Origin: Atrichornis clamosus
Taxonomy: Eukaryota > Chordata > Aves > Passeriformes > Menuridae
NCBI GenBank assembly: GCA_013400975.1
Contig: WBMZ01003425.1
Span: 614,493-678,492, forward strand
Direction of reading: 5' to 3'
Length of the DNA stretch: 64,000 bases
Shown here: positions 1 through 12,480 of the stretch, piece after piece
How the letters are laid out: the number at the start of each line of letters is the position of its first letter
How positions within the stretch are numbered: position 1 is the first letter of the stretch
Made by a program: the position numbers and the translations under genes
Notes under the pieces: generated by a model
What the model saw: the letters and a program-made list of their open reading frames with translations, nothing else
The model's database searches: none
Told to the model about the DNA's origin: nothing

Positions 1-1
1 G

Positions 2-190
2 TCTCCATCAGCCAACCAGCCCATTGGCTACAGGATCCACAACCTGGAGAATCCACAGATCTACACTGCAGCTAAAGAGAAAGAGAAGCTCCCACCTTCA
101 AAGGAGCCCAGCTGCAAGGACCATTTCCCAGCTACAAACACACATTTCCTTCCAGTGCTGACTCAACTTCTTCAGAATGCTGAGAATTAG
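2..190 (+). other. Open frame entering from the left edge, ending at TAG 188-190
   Basis: Sixty-two codons are open from the window edge (SANQPIGYRIHNLENPQIYT..., then a Lys/Glu-rich part), ending AEN-stop. It could be the end of a terminal exon, but a second frame is also open to about 168. I do not recognise the sequence. It does not resemble the C-terminus of UNC13C, the expected left neighbour, as I recall it. Confidence 0.15.
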
Positions 191-3100
191 TAAGAGATAG
201 TTTGCCCCTGTGTCCTGACAGTGTTATATATCAAAATTAACCTGCTGCTTTTCCAAGTTATTTTAGAAGACAATGTTGCATTTATTCCTGTATTTAAATG
301 ATGGTCTTCAATTTCCAAAGGTCCGGTTTTTAAAATGCACTTTGATAACTGGCACTATGGAAGTTACTCACATTAGCATTGCTGAGTCAGAGCCCAAATC
401 TGGCATTGTTGAGAAGTCAATTGAATTTTCTTTAAATTAGGCCACTTTGGTAGATAAATCTCTACAAACTTTGCCTTTAAGAAGACTCGAAAAAGTTCCA
501 GTTCTGAAATCTGTGTTTCTACCAGACGCTTTTGGGTTTCTTAGTTCCTCAAACCAGTGCTCAGAAATTCTGAGCAGATACCCAGTACCAGATCCATCTC
601 AGAGTCACCTCCAGAGGAACAAAAATGTTGCTTGGGGTTTCACCCCTGTAACCAGTCTGGGGACTATGTTAAGGGATGACTCCTCACATGCCAGCAGTTA
701 CCATCTCCTGGGCTTGCTCAGGCATTTCTGAGCCAACATAACATAAATGATTTGACATGGAAAGAGATCCTTTGTAAAAAAAAAAAAACAAAACCAAACA
801 CTTAAAACTTATGCAAGAGAAAATTGTATTCTTCAATACAAATTTTCCCAGCATTCCCACTTGCTATAGAGAGTCTCTGGTTGCTGCCTGATGAAATTTG
901 TTTCTCATTATAATCACATGAGCTCCAACCCACTCAAATGATTGCATTTATTGAAATGCATGTGACTGCTTTGGGTCGGTTAATGCATGTCTCTAAGAGA
1001 AGCCCTGGAAGTCATGCCTTGTATTCCAGACACGACATCCATGAATTTGACTAGAGTTTTACCACACAGTATCAAAAAGTCAAGTAATGATAACCTTGAC
1101 AAAGAGCCAACACTAAAAAAAGCAAAAGCACATTCATATGTCCCTGTAGTGCTGGGGGGTTGGAAGAGAGGGAGGAAGAGGTGCAGTGGAGCATAGTCAT
1201 TTATCTCAATTATTGTCTGCTTTTCCTAAATCAGTTTTGACAAGAATTACATTTCATAATATCCGTTATTCTCTCAGCCTTGTTGGGTTTGGTTCTCTCT
1301 CTCCATATTAACAAGTTCATTGATGTCTCCCCAAACCACATTTCCTGCTACCAGTGCAGAAGAACAACCCCTGGGCTGGGCGGACCATCCACACCCACAC
1401 ACTGTTCTCACAAAGGAGCCACGAGTGATGCCTTTGCTGTTGAGCACCCAAGTGCCCCAAAGGGAAGGTGTTTGTTCCTCTGGGTCCCAAGCACAGCCAG
1501 GAGACCTTATCTGCAAATGATTCATATGATTTTAACACTGCATAAACACACAGCCATAGGAAAAATGCAGGAATAGGGCAGAGGTCATTTCTTCCTAGGG
1601 AATTTTCCTTAAAGAGGAAAGAAATCATTTTCAAATTGTGTTGTAAGTTGTCAAAACTTTTGTTTTACCTCAAATGCATGATGACCCTTTCTTGCTATCT
1701 TTGCCACTAGTGGAGTTATGGGACTCATAAACTAATGAGTATTTGATTACCATCATATACAAAGAAATAAAACATTTTAATCTAAACATATTGGTAATTG
1801 ACAGAACTCTAACCTAAAGAGAATTACATTAATCTGGCTACTTTGCTAAACGAGGCAACATATCTTCCTACTGCAATGCTGTCAGGAACACAGCAATACA
1901 GAAACTTTGATTTCACAATGGGAAAAAGGGAATAAGAAAATAGGCTTTAATTTCCTTTCCTTTTTAAAAATTTTTTTTTGTGCAAAAGGAGAAAGATATC
2001 CCAGCACACTGTATATTACAGTGCCACCTTGAATATACCCTTTGGGTTAATGCAGCTATTAGATTAGTTCTCCTCTTTCTCTGTCTTTCAATTTCTTACC
2101 TTGCAGAGGTCCACTCTGAAGTAAAACTACTAATAGTAACAATCATTCCACAAATTGCTTTGCTTTTAACCTGACATTTTTGAAGACAGAAAAGCTATAT
2201 CCTTGTTTTAACCTTTCTATGCTTTAAATATTCAAGGATTGCCATGATCAGAACATCTTCAATGATAAAGTGTTTTATTTATTTAACCCCTGCAGGGAAG
2301 AGCCCTTTTGCTGCCATTGGTTTTTCCATGTTTAGTGTTTAGAACAGGAAAAGAAAATCCATAGCTTTATGTCCAGCCACTAGTAGGAACATCTATTTCT
2401 CCTTTTAACTGTATCAGGCATCATGCTCCAGTGAATGAGAGTGAGAAGACTTTTCACTTATTGGACAGTTTTCCATTTGTTTTCTTATCTATTGATATTT
2501 CAATAGATCTCCAATGTTTTAGATCCAAAATATTGCCACTAAAGAAGAACGAATTACTGCCATTCCTGCCTTAGTTTCAATACTTCTCAGAGAGAGACAG
2601 AGATTTTTACATGTTATTCAGTGCATCAAGACTTTTATGGCAGAATCATATTGATCAAAATCATTTATATGGTATAATTAAGTTCAGCAATTGATCAAGA
2701 ATACAGGTCACTATTCGTGCATTAGAATAACCAAATAAACTGTGAGATGGCCACCTGAGAGACCAAAACTGATGGCAAGTAACATATTGGAAGCACTAAA
2801 CTATCAAAACAGCATGAAGTGGAAATGTATCTGGAAAATTAAAACAGATCTACAAAAGGAAGATTATGACCTAAGTTTTTTTCCTCTTCACTAGTGAAAT
2901 GATAAATATAACAATGAACTAAACCGAAAAGCATCAGAACCTCTGGAAAGCATCTGATGCTGCTCCACCCAAAAAAATAATTTATAAGGGCAGAGGTCAT
3001 CACCCAGAAGAAATTTTGAGCCACATCAAGTATAACATTAAGGACACAAATTTTCCTGGAGCAGAAAACAAACAAAACAATGAACTGTGTCTGTGTTGAA

Positions 3101-5264
3101 CATGGCAAACATGACACTAAAAGCATTTTCCTTTATAAATATATAAAAAATGATACCATGTAGTTCTGCAACAGAAACAGCTTTGATATTTAGAAGACGT
3201 CTTCTGTATAGTTCATAGACCACATTTCAACATTTTGTTAGTGTGAATTATACACTCAAAATTACTATAAATGGAGAGGACCAATATCTCAGCTGCTTGC
3301 AGTCATGTTTTCCTGTGTCCTTGTTAGCTCTTCTGAGCCTGTGCAAGATACTTTTGGAAAGATCACATAGTTCAATAGCTGGGCTTTGCCTTGGGACATT
3401 TCTGCCACTTAGTTATGAGGCAATACTCATATTTAATTAAATTCACCAGAAGACATTTAGATTTGTACGTCTCAATCCATATAAATTAAAAATATAAATA
3501 GGAAAACATTGCAGCATTCTGTGAGTCCTCCAGCCTCTTATCCCTCTTGGTTCCCTTGCTGTATTTCAGAGTTCTCTGCTAGTCTTAAAGGTTCCCACAC
3601 AGATGTCAGTTTTCCTCCCACACATTCCAGGACCACCAATGTCCTAGAATTTCAGTGGTTCATCAGATGGAGCTTGATTTAAATTTCATCTTAGTACTAT
3701 GTCTTTAAAAACCATTTCTCAAAGGGAACAACTTTTTTTTATCATTTCCAACAGAGAAAAAAAAAGCTAGTTCAAGGGAAAACTTGCAAAGTACAGTAAG
3801 CAAAATCTATTTCAAAAGACAGAACTGCTTTTTGTAGACAAAACAATAAAAATCTAAAATCTAAAATCTAAACATTATTAAATCTATTTCAGTAGTGCTG
3901 CACCCTTGACAAGAGACTCTGTATAAAGCAGCATATTTCACAGCCTGCCCTTGCCATATCTCCTACCTTATTGTCACATCACTTAGACTTCCTGAGTTTT
4001 ATTCTAGAAGAAAAAGATCCAAAAAACATGTGCATAAAGAATAATGAATTTCTCTCACATGAACTGTGGTTCCCATTAGTGTTATTCATGATTCTAGGCA
4101 GTCAAATTCCAAGATGTGTGCAAAAATCCATGTCCATGTTCATCTGTTGCAGCAAAAGAAAAGCCAGAAAGTATCCTGAATTGGTTTTGGTGAGTCAACA
4201 CATTGGTAACATTTCATGCAGCAGAAAATTCTGGTTCACTGGTTATTGGCAGAAGGTTCCTGAACTAAGAAGCTGGAAAAGAATTAAAGGTAATCTGGAA
4301 ACTCCAGGTAAGCCAGACTAATACTTTCAATTATATGTTTGACTTCTGGTTTGCTTATTCTCTTCAGAACTGGAAGGTAATGGCAATGGCATGGATGAAA
4401 TAAAAAGTGCCTTATATTATTTTACCTGCTAATCTAACTCCATTGAAGCCAATTAGTTAAACTAATATGAATTTGCTCCAAGGCTTTTATCACTTCAGCC
4501 TTGTCTTTTTTAATAAATCAAACATTATTAAAAAGAGAATTCAAGAAAGTTACAGTGGGGTTACTTGGGATATATTAAAAATATATTCATGTGATATCAA
4601 CAGACAACAGCTCACAAGTTTATTCTTTCACTTATAAAATGGCAAAACACCCCCCAACCAATGGAATAAAGCAAAATAAAATTCAAGGAAGGGCATTTGA
4701 ATTCATAGATTTGGTAATTTTACCAAATACATTTTATGTACATAGTGCTACACAGACTGAAAATTCTTGCATTACTTGAATTAATTCACACACTAAAAAA
4801 AATTATAAGGTTATGGTTCTGAAAAACGTTTAAGTATAACTGAAATGCTATTAGCAAACTGGTTTTCTGTTCAGTCAGTTCATGAAAAATTAATCTATTA
4901 TTCTCCCATAAATTAAAGAGGAAAAAAATTACATCTGAAAAAAAATCATCATTAAAAAGACACAGACATTCAAATAGGTAGAATCTGCTGCAATTATGAC
5001 TGTCCCAGACTGTTGGCTGCTGGGCAGAGGTGGCTCCCCTGCAATTATTAATGGTCATGAAAAAATTAAATGCCTTCCACAGCTACTTCAAAGTTTTAGT
5101 GATATTTTCCAGTTCAGCTCTTATAAGCGTTCTTAAACTCTAAGAGATCAATCGAAAAGGGAAAACTCCAGCACTAGCTCTTTGACCCAAATTACTTGCA
5201 GGTAGTTAGGCTATCAAAAGCCTGCAGTGACGGCTGCAGTCACTTTTCGTTTCAAGGAGCGCCT
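191..5264. other. Intergenic, AT-rich, no gene seen
   Basis: Open stretches are below about 120 codons and lack splice context. There is a poly(A) run at about 777-789 and a 7-bp triplicate at 3851. I recognise no repeat family or RNA gene. Confidence 0.6.
3851..3872. repeat. Three copies of a 7-bp unit TCTAAAA
   Basis: The sequence AATCTAAAATCTAAAATCTAAA has an exact 7-bp period over three copies. Confidence 0.75.
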
Positions 5265-5660
5265 GACAATGAAGGTTGCCCGGCGCTGGCGGCTCTAAGA
5301 GAAGGCTCGGTGTGGGGGCCGCGGCCGCGCTCTCAGCCGCCCGCTCGGCGCTCCCGCGGGGGCGGGCAGGGGCGGGCGGTTTCAGGAAGCTTTGTGCTGC
5401 GATGCATGGAAATGAGCCGGGTACCTGCCACAGGCAGACAAGCTCGTTAGACGGAAGAGCTCCGCAAAGCAACGCTGTTTTAAAGTTCAGTGGCTCTGGT
5501 CGATCGTCAAAACGGTGTGGCACCACCACGATAACAAAGGGAGATGACCTGAGCCAAGCGTGCCCAGACTACCTCCCCCGGCTCAGAACCCCTGCAGCTC
5601 ACGCCCCCGGGCAAGGTAACTGCTCTGCCGAGGGGCTCTGCTCCGGCCGAGGGCGGTAGC
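5265..5660 (+). promoter_or_regulatory. Isolated CpG island with candidate first exon
   Basis: A sharp GC/CpG-rich block lies in AT-rich DNA, with a NotI site GCGGCCGC at 5321-5328 and repeated GGGGCGGG-type Sp1 boxes around 5358-5382. A consensus splice donor GGGCAAG|GTAACT occurs on the plus strand after 5615. An ATG at 5402 opens 71 codons that reach the donor without a stop (MHGNEPGTCHRQTSSLDG...). This is the layout of a CpG-island promoter plus first exon reading rightwards. No known gene is recognised, and a lncRNA promoter is as likely as a coding one. Minus-strand transcription cannot be excluded. Confidence 0.5.
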
Positions 5661-8600
5661 CTTTCCTGCAGAGGGGCTGTACTGCATCTCTACTGGTCTC
5701 AGCATCTTAGCCCAAGCTTTCTTGATATTTCTAAATCAACTTTCTTATCTTATGAGAACAACTGGAAGTAGGGTTTGCTTTGCTTGTTAACGTATAACTT
5801 CTAGTAGTGCCTTCAATTGAGACCTTTCATTAATAATCATTGTAGGTTTCACTCCCTTAGCCCAGAGCATAAACCTGAGATTTCTTCAGTCGTTTTCACC
5901 TCTGTATTTTCATTAACAACCTCCACTGGGAAGACAGAATTTTCAGTACTTCTGCTCTGCAAGCAGGGTATGGATATGCAACACATTCCTCCTACATATC
6001 CAAAGTATTTTCATACAAAAAAACCAAAATTATTATTAGAAGTAAAGTATTTATCTTCATATTTTCTATGTTTCCTACATCTATTTTTTCCAGCTACAGA
6101 ATGGTTTTCCCACTCCAACTATTCCACAAAGATCCAATTAACACCATTTAGCAATTACTATTTCCTTGACCTTTCTTACTTGCATTAACTTCTCCTGGTT
6201 TAGTTTGCATTTTCATATGCTGAAACACCTAGGAGGTATGCAGTAGTAGCTATAAATAGCCATTTTCAATTATTATTTCTCTGACCTTTCTGTCTCTCGT
6301 TCTTGCCACTGTTCCTCTCAGGAAAGCCAAATGACAATTTTCTCAGTAGTTTTCAGATGTACTCTCTTTTCTCCTTTATACTCTTCTATTTTTCCTATAC
6401 AAAAAAACTCAGTAAACTTTTCCAGTTAAATTGTACATTTTCCTTTTGTTAATCAAGAACTAGTTCTCCCCATGCAGCTTCCAATTTATAGCTTACATGT
6501 ATTGTAGACAGCCTCCTACAATTCCTCCATCTTTCCTCTTTTTCACCCTTCTACAGTCTTTACAGCATATCTTTCTGACCCTGTGTTGTATGGTCAGAAA
6601 GAAATTATAGACTCACCTGCATTATTTTAGTTTCTACTCATGGTGACTATTAGACTAGGCTGATTTGTTTAAAATGTTCCCTACTTTATTTACTAAGAAA
6701 AAGTATTTTAGAATTAAACATACAAGTGCCTTGAACCTGAAGTGAAAATGCAGAGAAATTATTGAAAATCACTATCCCTCTAAATCTTGCAAGAGGATCT
6801 TGAGTGAGAAAAAGACCTGGAAACCATAGCTTGCATTTACAAGTGCACTGTTTTAAAAATATTTAATACATACAAAACCTTGAAATAAACCAGTGTTTTC
6901 CACTGCAAGTACTACCTAACTTTTCTGAATTCAGCACAATAAAATGTAACAATGCAATATTCTTGAATAAGAGCTCAAAAACAGAGTAAAGTTATTTGCA
7001 ACTGTGTACACATAGAGCTATAGCGCATAACTATTGCAAACTTAAGCATCAAAACAGATCCCTACTATAAAACTACACTACACAGAGTCATCTGTTTTAG
7101 TGGAAAGCTTATTCAACATTTGAAGCATAAAGGAGACATAAATTGTAAACCACTTAACATGTTTGTAACAGTCTGTGGAAACAGCAGTCAGAAATACACA
7201 CTGTGGATGATGGCGGAGACAACTGACGTGAGAATGAGGAAGTTCACAGGTTTAGCCTTAAAAAGTTGAGTGAGGATTTACTTACCTATTCTCTCATTTC
7301 TTTAGGGCTCCATTAGCGCAGGACACATCACACAAACAGCTGTAGAACATTTCAGCCCAAACAAGGATGGCACCCATCCAACAGAGGTTTGTGTGTGAAC
7401 CTGAGGGTTTAGTCTTGTGACCTGTGAACTCCTGGCAGGGGCTCTGCAGTATTTATAAAATGTCTGCAGTATGTAACCAAGAGCAGAAAGCCCATTATCA
7501 GCAGGTTTAAACTTTCAATACTAGAAACCAAATACAACCAATACCAAAAAATTTAAGTGGTCCAAGTCAAAAAAGGTTGAAAGTTACCAATACATCAGGC
7601 AAGACTCCTGCTATAGGCCACAATTCATCATATATAACATTACATTTTTTTCCATTAATATCATGACAACAGTCTGTGAGGATATGAGAGATCAGAATTT
7701 GGCTATAAAATTGTCCTGATTTTTGACAATATGTACTGAGCTGTTCAAGTTATATTAGCCATACCCTAACCTCTATTATATTTATTTAAATTTATAAGTG
7801 CTCTGCAGGGTGAATACGTGATAAAACTACCATACTTGCCATGCTGCTTGGGAAAAACAAAAGGCTGCAGAAAATAAGATCTATAATATTTTCTTTTAAA
7901 GCTCTGCAGCTGACAGTTTAATCTTGACAAAAGTTGCAACAAATGTCTAAGATGTCCTGCAGTTTAATTTAATGTCTTCAAACCTCTGATCTGAATAAAA
8001 CTCTACACAGTTTAGAATTCTTTTAAAATTACTTCTAACAGTCTTTAGAGAGCAAGTTTTCATGTAGAACCATACAGACTAATGGATTATGATCTTTCTT
8101 CAGTAAGACTGCACATCAAGTCTATTGGTAGATGACAAAACAAGAAATTCAGATTTGACTTCCCATCTCAGCCGATCAACAAATACAGCGGGATGACAGT
8201 TTACAGACCCACATTCACTCTAGAGAACACCAGAAAGGACTTAAACTTCCTGCAAAATCATTTTAAGGATAATTTATAATGAAGGCAACTCCTATACTTC
8301 TTCAATTTTGCATTACTTTTAAATTCATGTATGTTTGTTGTACAAATTTTTTTTAAACTTCTGATTTCAAATCCCATAGTATGGAAATAATCTGAATGGG
8401 AATCTTCCACAAAACCAGAGGTGTTAGATGGGTTTATGTCAGTGATTCCTAGAAAGATTCCTTTTACTGGGGGAGCAAATAGCCCAACAAGATCTCCTGG
8501 GATACATCAAGAAATGACATTCTGCTTAAGGAGTTAAGCCTGAGTCCTTGACATTTTCTCATCATTAAGATTTCATGGAGCCATTTGTAAAAGTCAGGGA

Positions 8601-11600
8601 CACCAGTCCTTTCATGCTGGCTCAATTCCAATTTTTGCAATTACTGCCCAACAGCTTAAATTCCCCTATGACTTTGAAATATCTTCCTGTTTCTTGTATA
8701 AAATCCCTATCACATTTTTTCTTTGATAGTGCCTCTGCTTTTTGTGGTTCAGACTTGTATACCCTGACTTCTAGATCAAAAATAAACTTTATTGTTCTGT
8801 ACCCCTCTCAGTACTGGAAAGGCCACAATGTCTCTTGATGCATAACCCTCTCTGGTTTCTCTCTAAACTGTGGCCCATGGAGTGCCAGCAAAACCAAAAA
8901 GTACTCTCAGTCACACTCAAATGGTTTCCATTAAGGCAACGGGTTAAATTTACTCCTAATGGTTCAGTCCAGGAAAGCAGGACTCTAAATTGCTGATGAA
9001 AGAAGTCATAAGGAAAGCAAAGACTCTGGAATCTGTGAAGTTTAATTCCTAGAGTAGGAAGGCATGGAGAGAAGCTATACACGGCAATAGGCTGTAAACT
9101 GCAAATACAGTTGTTACAGAGCAATTTTTTTTCTTGTTTATTTTCTTCAAGCCTTATGCCTTCCTATTGCTGTTTTGAGATTTGTATTTCCTCTGTCCAT
9201 CCTTCCAGCCTCCATCATACCATTGCTTTAAAAGTCCATGTACAGTGGCAGGCCTCGCTACTGGTACAGAGACCTTTGGAATCAAAACTCCAAACTCTCC
9301 CACCCTACAACAAAAATACATGCAAACTTGGTCATATATTAATCAAACTTTTGGTTTTCTTTGGGTTTTAATACTAAATTTAATGAAAATAATACTTTCC
9401 ACACAGAATTCTGCAAGCAGAAGGAGAACTCCAGGAAATACTGTGAAATTATACTTTGCCCTTTGACCCCACCACAGACAGGGTCTAGATAATCCCCACA
9501 TGCTGCTGGAGTTCTTTGTAAGATTTTAACCTGCAGATAGTGAAACTGGAGTTGCTTAGATTTGATGCAAAACACTCTACTGAAACACTTCTGCAGAGAT
9601 TTCAAAGTCACTTCCCCATAGAGCAATAACCCACTTTGCTATAACAAGAGCCCTTTCACTTGTGAATGTGAGATGTTCAACTAATCTGTAACACCTCTGT
9701 GAAGGAAATAAATTATTTACAGATAAAAGTATGGTAAGAATATTAAAGATCACACTCTACTGCTTTGAACAGTATATAGCAGCATGTGGAGTCTTCTCTG
9801 CAGCCATCAGAACTACTCCCAGCACAAGGAAGGGTCTGAGCTTGAGGCAATCCTACGCGGCTGACCAAGGTCATAGAGCACAATTGTGACCAAAACGGGC
9901 AGAGAGCCCAAACCTCTTCCAACTCCTGCCTCCTATGCCTCCTCTCACTATGACATTCAAAAATTTCAGAGCTCTTTAAAATATTGATACAGTACATTAA
10001 CTTCTAAAATATTTGGGATAATGTATATTCTCCAAAGGTATGCATACATAATACAAGTCACAGCAAGGAGAAAGGCCATTCGTAGGGGGCACTGGAGCTA
10101 GAATCAGTAACACTACTTAAGAGCAAATGGCTTTGTGTCACAGCTATCTGATTAGCAGAGAGCTCTGGCAAGGCCGTCTGACCAAAAGCAGTGAACTCAG
10201 GGAGGACAGCATGTCCATGGCAGGGGTCTCTGCAGCCCTGCCAGGAGCCTGGGGAACACACACATCTGCAGAGACAATGGTTGCAGGACACTACTCAGGA
10301 GTCTCTGCACAGCCACACTATTTTTAAAGTGTTCTCCTTGACTCACTGTTTTCTCAGATGTATACAGACAAAAAGAGTTATAAAGGAAAATCCTCATATA
10401 ATTTTTTTAATGCTCCTACCTGAATACACACTTTGGAGCTATCTGGTGCTAGCGCCATTCTAACTTGTTCACCTTGAAATGTCAGTGTGTATCTATTGCA
10501 GTCTGATGCTTTGGCTGATGACCAGGATGCTTCTTGCCAGCTGCATCCACTGTTTTTCACCTTTTAACTTCACTTCTTCTTCTGCACCAATAACCTCAAA
10601 TATTGGTTTTCTATGACATCCAGTGTTGAAATAATATTGGGATTTCTTGCAACTTTCTCCCTGATGTAAATATGTCCCACAGCCCTCTGCTTTTGTTGCT
10701 ATTAGACAGCAACATCAAGTGAAGAACACTGCAGGCAGGATTGTAGCAGCCCAGACACCTCCTTCTGCTAACTGCAGGCAAGAAGCAAAGAGCTCATAAA
10801 CAATGTGTGGCTGCTAAGGCAGAGTTATTGTGAAAAGCTTTTTATTCCCATTGTTGAAAGATGAGCAATTCTGGCATTCTCTCGAGAATATTAACAGCTA
10901 AAGAGCAACACCAAAACACCTGTCAAAATAACTGATTTAAACAATTTTTGCAGAGCAAGTCCTCCCTCTTTGCATCTCCCTGTGTTGGTAGTGAGTGCAA
11001 AGAAGTTTTCACATTTTTGACAACTAAAGTTGCTACAAACTAAAATACAAGGAACATTACTCAACATTTCTCTAAAGGCAGCCATATGTAAAGGCATACA
11101 GCTGTAATCTTTTATGTGGTTTCTGGTATCTACCATCTTTAATGAGAGATTTGTGGGAGGGGAGGTCCCCAGAAAAGGGCACCAGAGAGAACTCATTACC
11201 TGCAGTAACCTCAGCTACCGTGAGCATGGCACTCATAGGATTGTTTGTCCTATTCTCCCTGCCAACTCCACAAGCCAGACAGTGCCATCCACCCCGTGAC
11301 CCCACATCAGCACATAAGAATTTTTCATATTTTAAGATAGTCTCTCTCAAGGACTTTGTTGCCAGAAGCTATTTTCTTCTGCAGTCTTACACAGGTGATA
11401 CATTTCTTTTTAAAACACTATTAAAAGGTATAGTCTGCTTCATCCCTGAGTTTGTTTCTGTCACTGACATTGCATTCTGACATGTAAACCAGAAGAAAAA
11501 GGCCATATTTCCATGGCATTGACCAGCAGTACTGACAGAATGATGGGTAACTTCAAGAACATTGGTATAGTCTTGTTAATTTGATTTACAAAGGTAATTG

Positions 11601-12331
11601 CTTCTAATCAATTATGTAGTGAATTAGATACCTCCACAACCAGGCTCAGTTAAGGCCCCTTCATCATCTTTGGCATTTGCAGCAAATGGCACCAGCACTA
11701 CGTGTCCCTCGTTGCCACCAGAGTAACTTTACATCCTCTTGGCTTCCATAAAACAGAAGCTGCCATGTCAGCACCTCTGTGAACCTGGGAACAGCACAGT
11801 GAGCGAGCTTGCAGTGCCAGGAGTTCAGAGCTAATCTTCACAAAGACGGTGTAGGCAGAGCCCACATCAGCCACCCAGCAGCTCCCCGGGTGTCTCCCTT
11901 GGTTACAGATGGTTTATTTCACAAAATTGTCGATGGAGATAACCCTACCTCACTTGCCTAAAGAAAGGATATCTAAAAAAAACAACAACCTAATACTCTT
12001 ATCTAAGTATGAAATTAGATAAATGTACTTGTCTCAGTATTATTCAGAACACAAAAGAATCAAAAGTTCATTAAATTAAAATTGAATCTGATTTCATTCT
12101 TTCATGCAGAATAGCATGATTGCTAGCTATGTTAAACATCATAATTCAATACATTAATTATTAACGTAATAAATTCAGAATAGCAGTCTCAGAGCAGATA
12201 AAGGTCAGTAATTTAGCAGCTAAATCTGAGCAAAAACGAAGCAAAGTAATAAAATGCCACAGTTCAGACCAAAGCCCTGTCGGTGCCACGCTGAAGGGAG
12301 CTGTGCTGCCCGCGCTGCCCAGGCACTGCAC

Positions 12332-12480
12332 TCTGGACACGTCATTACGTAACGATGCAGCTCCTCACCTGCCGGGCACAACTGCACCGGGAGGGCCTTG
12401 GGGGAACATTCCGTCACGATGCATATACGCAATCATTAATTGCATATTTGTTCCGTTGCGCATTTCCAGACCTTTGGAAC
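12332..12480. promoter_or_regulatory. Cluster of bZIP, C/EBP and octamer-like motifs
   Basis: In about 150 bp there is ACGTCA overlapping a perfect palindrome TTACGTAA (12345-12352, C/EBP and PAR-bZIP type), then a CCGTCACG half site, TGCATATACGCAAT, AATTGCATATTTG and GTTGCGCATTTCC. Several contain CpG, unlike the flanks. It could be an enhancer, but there is only motif evidence. Confidence 0.25.

Noticed and set aside
2..190. C-terminal exon of UNC13C
   Set aside because: Synteny makes it tempting, but the translated peptide does not resemble the conserved Munc13 C-terminus as I know it.
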